Under the pieces are notes generated by a model. That model was not told the origin of the DNA. It did no database searches and was given only the letters and a program-made list of their open reading frames with translations. Positions 61,267-64,000 of a stretch of DNA of 64,000 nucleotides are shown here, piece by piece; the stretch's first letter is position 1, and each line of letters begins with the position of its first letter. Source of the stretch: Serratia nevei (GTDB lineage: Bacteria; Pseudomonadota; Gammaproteobacteria; Enterobacterales; Enterobacteriaceae); the NCBI RefSeq assembly GCF_024160145.1, contig NZ_JAMYWQ010000005.1:62001-126000 (forward strand), read 5' to 3'. A program made the translations under genes and the position numbers.

Positions 61267-61799
61267 TAAAAAAGCTCTCTGAAAGGTTTTCCCTGAATAT
61301 CTTTTGGTGACAGCAGTGGTTCGCTAACTGGCCATTCGACACCCAACTCAGGATCGTTCCACAGCAGGCAACCTTCGTTACTCGGATCATAGTAATCAGT
61401 GCATTTATATTCAAAATCAGCCGAGTCCGAAACTACGACAAAACCATGAGCGAGACCAGGCGGCACCCAAAGCTGATTTTTGTTCTCTTCAGACAAGTAG
61501 ACGCCAACCCATTTTTTGAACGTCGGAGAATCAGGACGAATATCGACGACCACATCGTAGACTTCGCCACGTACCACTCTCACCAACTTACCTTGAGGTT
61601 TTGCCGTTTGGAAATGCAACCCTCGCAACACACCGCGAGCTGAACGGGAGTGGTTATCTTGTACGAACTCCGCATCAATGCCAAGCAGCTCCTGGTACCG
61701 GCTTTTTTGGAACGTTTCCAAGAAAAAACCACGCTGATCGCCAAACACTTTGGGTTCGATCAGCTTTACACCTTCAACCTGCGTCTCTATCACTTTCAT
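61266..61799 (-). CDS. rmlC: dTDP-4-dehydrorhamnose 3,5-epimerase, copy next to rmlD
   Basis: A 177-residue cupin: RGFFLETFQKSRYQ, GVLRGLHFQ and PPGLAHGFVV with the catalytic His, and DYYDPSNEGCLLWNDP. It epimerises the 4-keto sugar at C3 and C5. I chose ATG 61799; the frame opens further upstream but those residues do not fit. The other copy at 63333 differs at many positions, so they are not a recent duplication. Confidence 0.93.
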   Translation of the reverse strand: MKVIETQVEGVKLIEPKVFGDQRGFFLETFQKSRYQELLGIDAEFVQDNHSRSARGVLRGLHFQTAKPQGKLVRVVRGEVYDVVVDIRPDSPTFKKWVGVYLSEENKNQLWVPPGLAHGFVVVSDSADFEYKCTDYYDPSNEGCLLWNDPELGVEWPVSEPLLSPKDIQGKPFRELF

Positions 61800-62214
61800 T
61801 AAGAATTTACTCACGAAAAACGTTACCCAGAGACCTCGAATTATGCTTATAAGCACGCGCTGCCACCGAGTTTACACTTCACGTTTGAGGTCTTTTTGAA
61901 CTGACCTTAAACAAACTCGCGTGCATATGACAGAAATAATATAGGGTCCGCGAAGGTTTGAGAGACTAGCACAATTTGCAAAAACATCCGACACCGTAAC
62001 GTAAAAAAATACGCAAAACCTTCGTGGATGCTGGCCAAAAAACAACAATAGTCAATTGATTTTAAAAGAAAACACTGAATATTCAGTATAAGATCTTGCG
62101 GAACTTCCAAAGGGGTTGGTTACATTTTATCAAGTATTGCTTACTGATTACCCAATGGATGTTTGGGCCCCATCAATTATCCTTTCCGATAAACGGCAGG
62201 GCCCAATTGCAGGA
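61800..62214. other. AT-rich gap between galE and rmlC-rmlD with inverted repeats
   Basis: No gene is seen in these 415 bp. TCCGCGAAGGTTT (61947-61959) and AAACCTTCGTGGA (62016-62028) form an inverted repeat with one mismatch. TTGGGCCC (62163-62170) and GGGCCCAA (62199-62206) form another near the galE end, perhaps part of its terminator. The rmlC promoter presumably lies here. Confidence 0.5.
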
Positions 62215-63231
62215 TCAACGCTGAAAACCCTTAGGATTTTTCTTCTGCCAGTTCCAGGTATCGCGCATCATGTCATCGAGACCCCGGCTCACCTTCCATC
62301 CCAGCTCTTGATAGGCCAGCTCTGCATCCGCCCAGAACGCGGGTAGATCGCCGTCGCGGCGCGGCAAGATTTGATAGGGAATCGTTACGCCTGATGCTTT
62401 CTCAAATGCCTTAACCATGGCTAACACCGAGTGCCCTACGCCGGCCCCCAGGTTATAGGCCTTGAATCCGTTGCTCTTCGGCAAATGATCCATCGCTTTC
62501 AGATGACCGTCAGCCAGATCCATCACATGGATGTAATCGCGCTCTCCCGTCCCATCTTTGGTCGGATAATCCCCACCGAAAATGCCCAATTTTTCGAGTT
62601 TGCCGATCGCCACCTGCGAGATGTACGGCAGCAAATTATTGGGAATACCATTAGGATCTTCGCCAATCAGGCCGGATTCGTGAGCCCCTACCGGGTTGAA
62701 GTAACGCAAAGCAATAATCGAAAATTGCGGTTCTGCTTTGGCAAAATCCTGCAGGATCAGCTCGACCATCAATTTGGATGTGCCATAAGGGCTGGTTGTC
62801 CCGCCGATCGGCGTAGTCTCGACATAGGGCACCGGCGAATTGGCTCCATAGACGGTGGCTGAGGAGCTGAAGATGAAATCATGCACGCCGGCCTGGCGCA
62901 TGGCAGCCAACAGTACCAGCGTGCCGGTGACATTGTTCTGATAATACTCCAGCGGCTTGCGCGTCGACTCCCCGACGGCCTTGAGGCCAGCAAAGTGGAT
63001 GACGGCAGTGATCTCATGCGCGCCAAAAATGCGATGCAGGCAATCGGCATCCTGCACGTCTCCCTGATAGAACAGCGCGGCCTTCCCCGCCAGTTTCTCC
63101 ACGCGGTGCAAAGACTCCGCAGACGAGTTCGACAGATTGTCCAACACCACCACGTCTTGGCCACGTTCCAGCAGAGATAACACGGTGTGAGACCCAATGT
63201 AACCGGCGCCGCCGGTGACTAAAATTGCCAT
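62215..63231 (-). CDS. galE: UDP-glucose 4-epimerase
   Basis: A 338-residue Gal[45 protein letters not shown], the catalytic [26 protein letters not shown] and [14 protein letters not shown]. It makes UDP-galactose (or UDP-GalNAc-type sugars) for the polysaccharide. It sits between rmlC and the second rmlC-rmlD pair. Confidence 0.95.
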   Translation of the reverse strand: MAILVTGGAGYIGSHTVLSLLERGQDVVVLDNLSNSSAESLHRVEKLAGKAALFYQGDVQDADCLHRIFGAHEITAVIHFAGLKAVGESTRKPLEYYQNNVTGTLVLLAAMRQAGVHDFIFSSSATVYGANSPVPYVETTPIGGTTSPYGTSKLMVELILQDFAKAEPQFSIIALRYFNPVGAHESGLIGEDPNGIPNNLLPYISQVAIGKLEKLGIFGGDYPTKDGTGERDYIHVMDLADGHLKAMDHLPKSNGFKAYNLGAGVGHSVLAMVKAFEKASGVTIPYQILPRRDGDLPAFWADAELAYQELGWKVSRGLDDMMRDTWNWQKKNPKGFQR

Positions 63232-63332
63232 ACTTCCCCTCTATTATGTTTGCCGGTTCCGCAGGATAACTTACGGTGATTATAAAAAAGATGCTCCCCC
63301 CGTAAGACCCACTTTTCAACGCCTTCGTGAAA

Positions 63333-63866
63333 TTAATTCAATGCATTGAAAAAACTGCCATTTTTATCTTTTTCAGATAACAGAGGATTGTCGAGCGGCC
63401 ATTCAATTCCAATGTCAGGATCGTTCCACAACAGGCACCCTTCATGAATCGGGTTATAATAATCCGTACATTTATACTCGAAATCAGCAATATCCGAGAG
63501 CACCACAAAGCCATGCGCCAGACCAGGCGGGATCCAGAATTGCGTTTTGTTCTCTTCGGAAAGCACGACCCCCTCCCAGACACCGTAGCTAGGCGAGTCT
63601 TTACGAATATCGACGACGACATCAAACACTTCACCGCGAACGACGCGCACCAGCTTGCCCTGAGGGTTTACCGTTTGAAAATGCAGGCCACGCAGCACTC
63701 CTTTTGAAGAGCGCGAATGGTTGTCCTGAACAAACTCGAACTCGATATCCAGCGCCTCTTGGTAACGTTTCTTTTCGAACGTTTCCAGAAAGAAACCGCG
63801 TGCATCGCCAAACACCTTAGGCTGGACGATCTTGACGCCATGAATTCGCGTATCGCTCACTTGCAT
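63333..63866 (-). CDS. rmlC: dTDP-4-dehydrorhamnose 3,5-epimerase, copy next to rmlA
   Basis: A 177-residue RmlC: RGFFLETFEKKRYQ, GVLRGLHFQ, PPGLAHGFVVLSD and DYYNPIHEGCLLWNDP. All RmlC active-site blocks are kept. It starts one base before the rmlA stop, so rmlA-rmlC is one unit, as in most rml operons. The rmlD partner, however, sits with the other rmlC copy. Confidence 0.95.
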   Translation of the reverse strand: MQVSDTRIHGVKIVQPKVFGDARGFFLETFEKKRYQEALDIEFEFVQDNHSRSSKGVLRGLHFQTVNPQGKLVRVVRGEVFDVVVDIRKDSPSYGVWEGVVLSEENKTQFWIPPGLAHGFVVLSDIADFEYKCTDYYNPIHEGCLLWNDPDIGIEWPLDNPLLSEKDKNGSFFNALN

Positions 63867-63867
63867 T

Positions 63868-64000
63868 TTACTTCTCCACCAGCAGTTGTGCTAGGTATTG
63901 ACCGTATTGGGTTTTACTCAATAACTTCGCCTCTTGCGCCACCTGTTCTGTGCTGAGCCATCCCTTTCTGTAAGCGATCTCTTCCAGGCACGCGACTTTA
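63868..64000 (-). CDS. rmlA: Glucose-1-phosphate thymidylyltransferase, C-terminal part
   Basis: The last 43 codons run off the window end. They read KVACLEEIAYRKGWLS, then EQVAQEAKLL and KTQYGQYLAQLLVEK, the typical RmlA C-terminus. RmlA makes dTDP-glucose, the first rhamnose precursor. rmlB is expected beyond the edge. Confidence 0.93.
   Translation of the reverse strand, partial: KVACLEEIAYRKGWLSTEQVAQEAKLLSKTQYGQYLAQLLVEK

Noticed and set aside
62215-63231. galE as part of a gal catabolic operon
   Set aside because: Neighbours are rml and O-antigen genes; no galT, galK or galM is near, so a polysaccharide role is preferred.

Overview
The window looks like the chromosome of an enterobacterium of the Serratia marcescens type. 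The reasons are a high-GC backbone, ecotin, sdaC-sdaB, a dacC-type PBP, the yeeZ / hisL / hisGDCBHAF(IE) / gnd order, and an O-antigen cluster directly after gnd. This is inferred from gene content and remembered protein families; no search was run.

Left end (1-6.6 kb): remnant of a P2-like prophage. The large terminase gene has lost its 5' part and carries a nonsense codon. The portal gene is frameshifted in a C6 tract. A 19-nt sequence close to the P2/186 cos end lies at 5896-5914, and only the C-terminus of the integrase survives. Between the portal gene and cos sits an intact, AT-rich three-gene cargo: an 87-aa unknown protein, a terminator-like hairpin, a tandem-cupin (RmlC-like) protein and an MFS transporter. 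It lies in the part of P2-like genomes known to carry cargo and defence genes, and is one of the two best candidates for something undescribed.

Backbone part 1 (6.6-37.7 kb): small envelope proteins; a four-carbon acid-sugar locus (DUF1537 kinase, PdxA2, unassigned TIM barrel, LysR); ecotin; two PAP2 phosphatases including ybjG; a deoxyribose locus (mutarotase-like protein, deoC, deoR) with two palindromic operators; sdaC-sdaB behind a 979-bp control region; dacC; a reverse-transsulfuration pair; assorted enzymes (2OG-Fe oxygenase, HAD phosphatase, GST, YliI, GNAT, CorA-like); a guanidino-compound locus (nitrilase, Na+ symporter, ureohydrolase, LysR); and an MFS/LysR pair.

Backbone part 2 (36.9-46.7 kb): yeeZ, the His-leader attenuator, the complete histidine operon with overlapping genes, a strong terminator, and gnd facing it.

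Surface polysaccharide cluster (46.9-64 kb, all on the minus strand, lower GC): rmlA (partial), rmlC, galE, a second rmlC, rmlD and a rhamnosyltransferase-like GT2; then a JUMPstart/ops (RfaH) leader; then GT2, wzm, wzt, a 1307-aa protein (two methyltransferase domains, coiled coil of exact 21-residue repeats, GT4 domain), GT4, a sugar epimerase, another GT4 and a decayed acyltransferase. Wzm/Wzt with a long Wzt C-terminal domain indicates ABC-transporter-dependent O-antigen export. The giant protein resembles, in layout, the WbdD type of chain terminator with a coiled-coil ruler, but its GT4 fusion and repeat array are unusual. It is the second main candidate for novelty.
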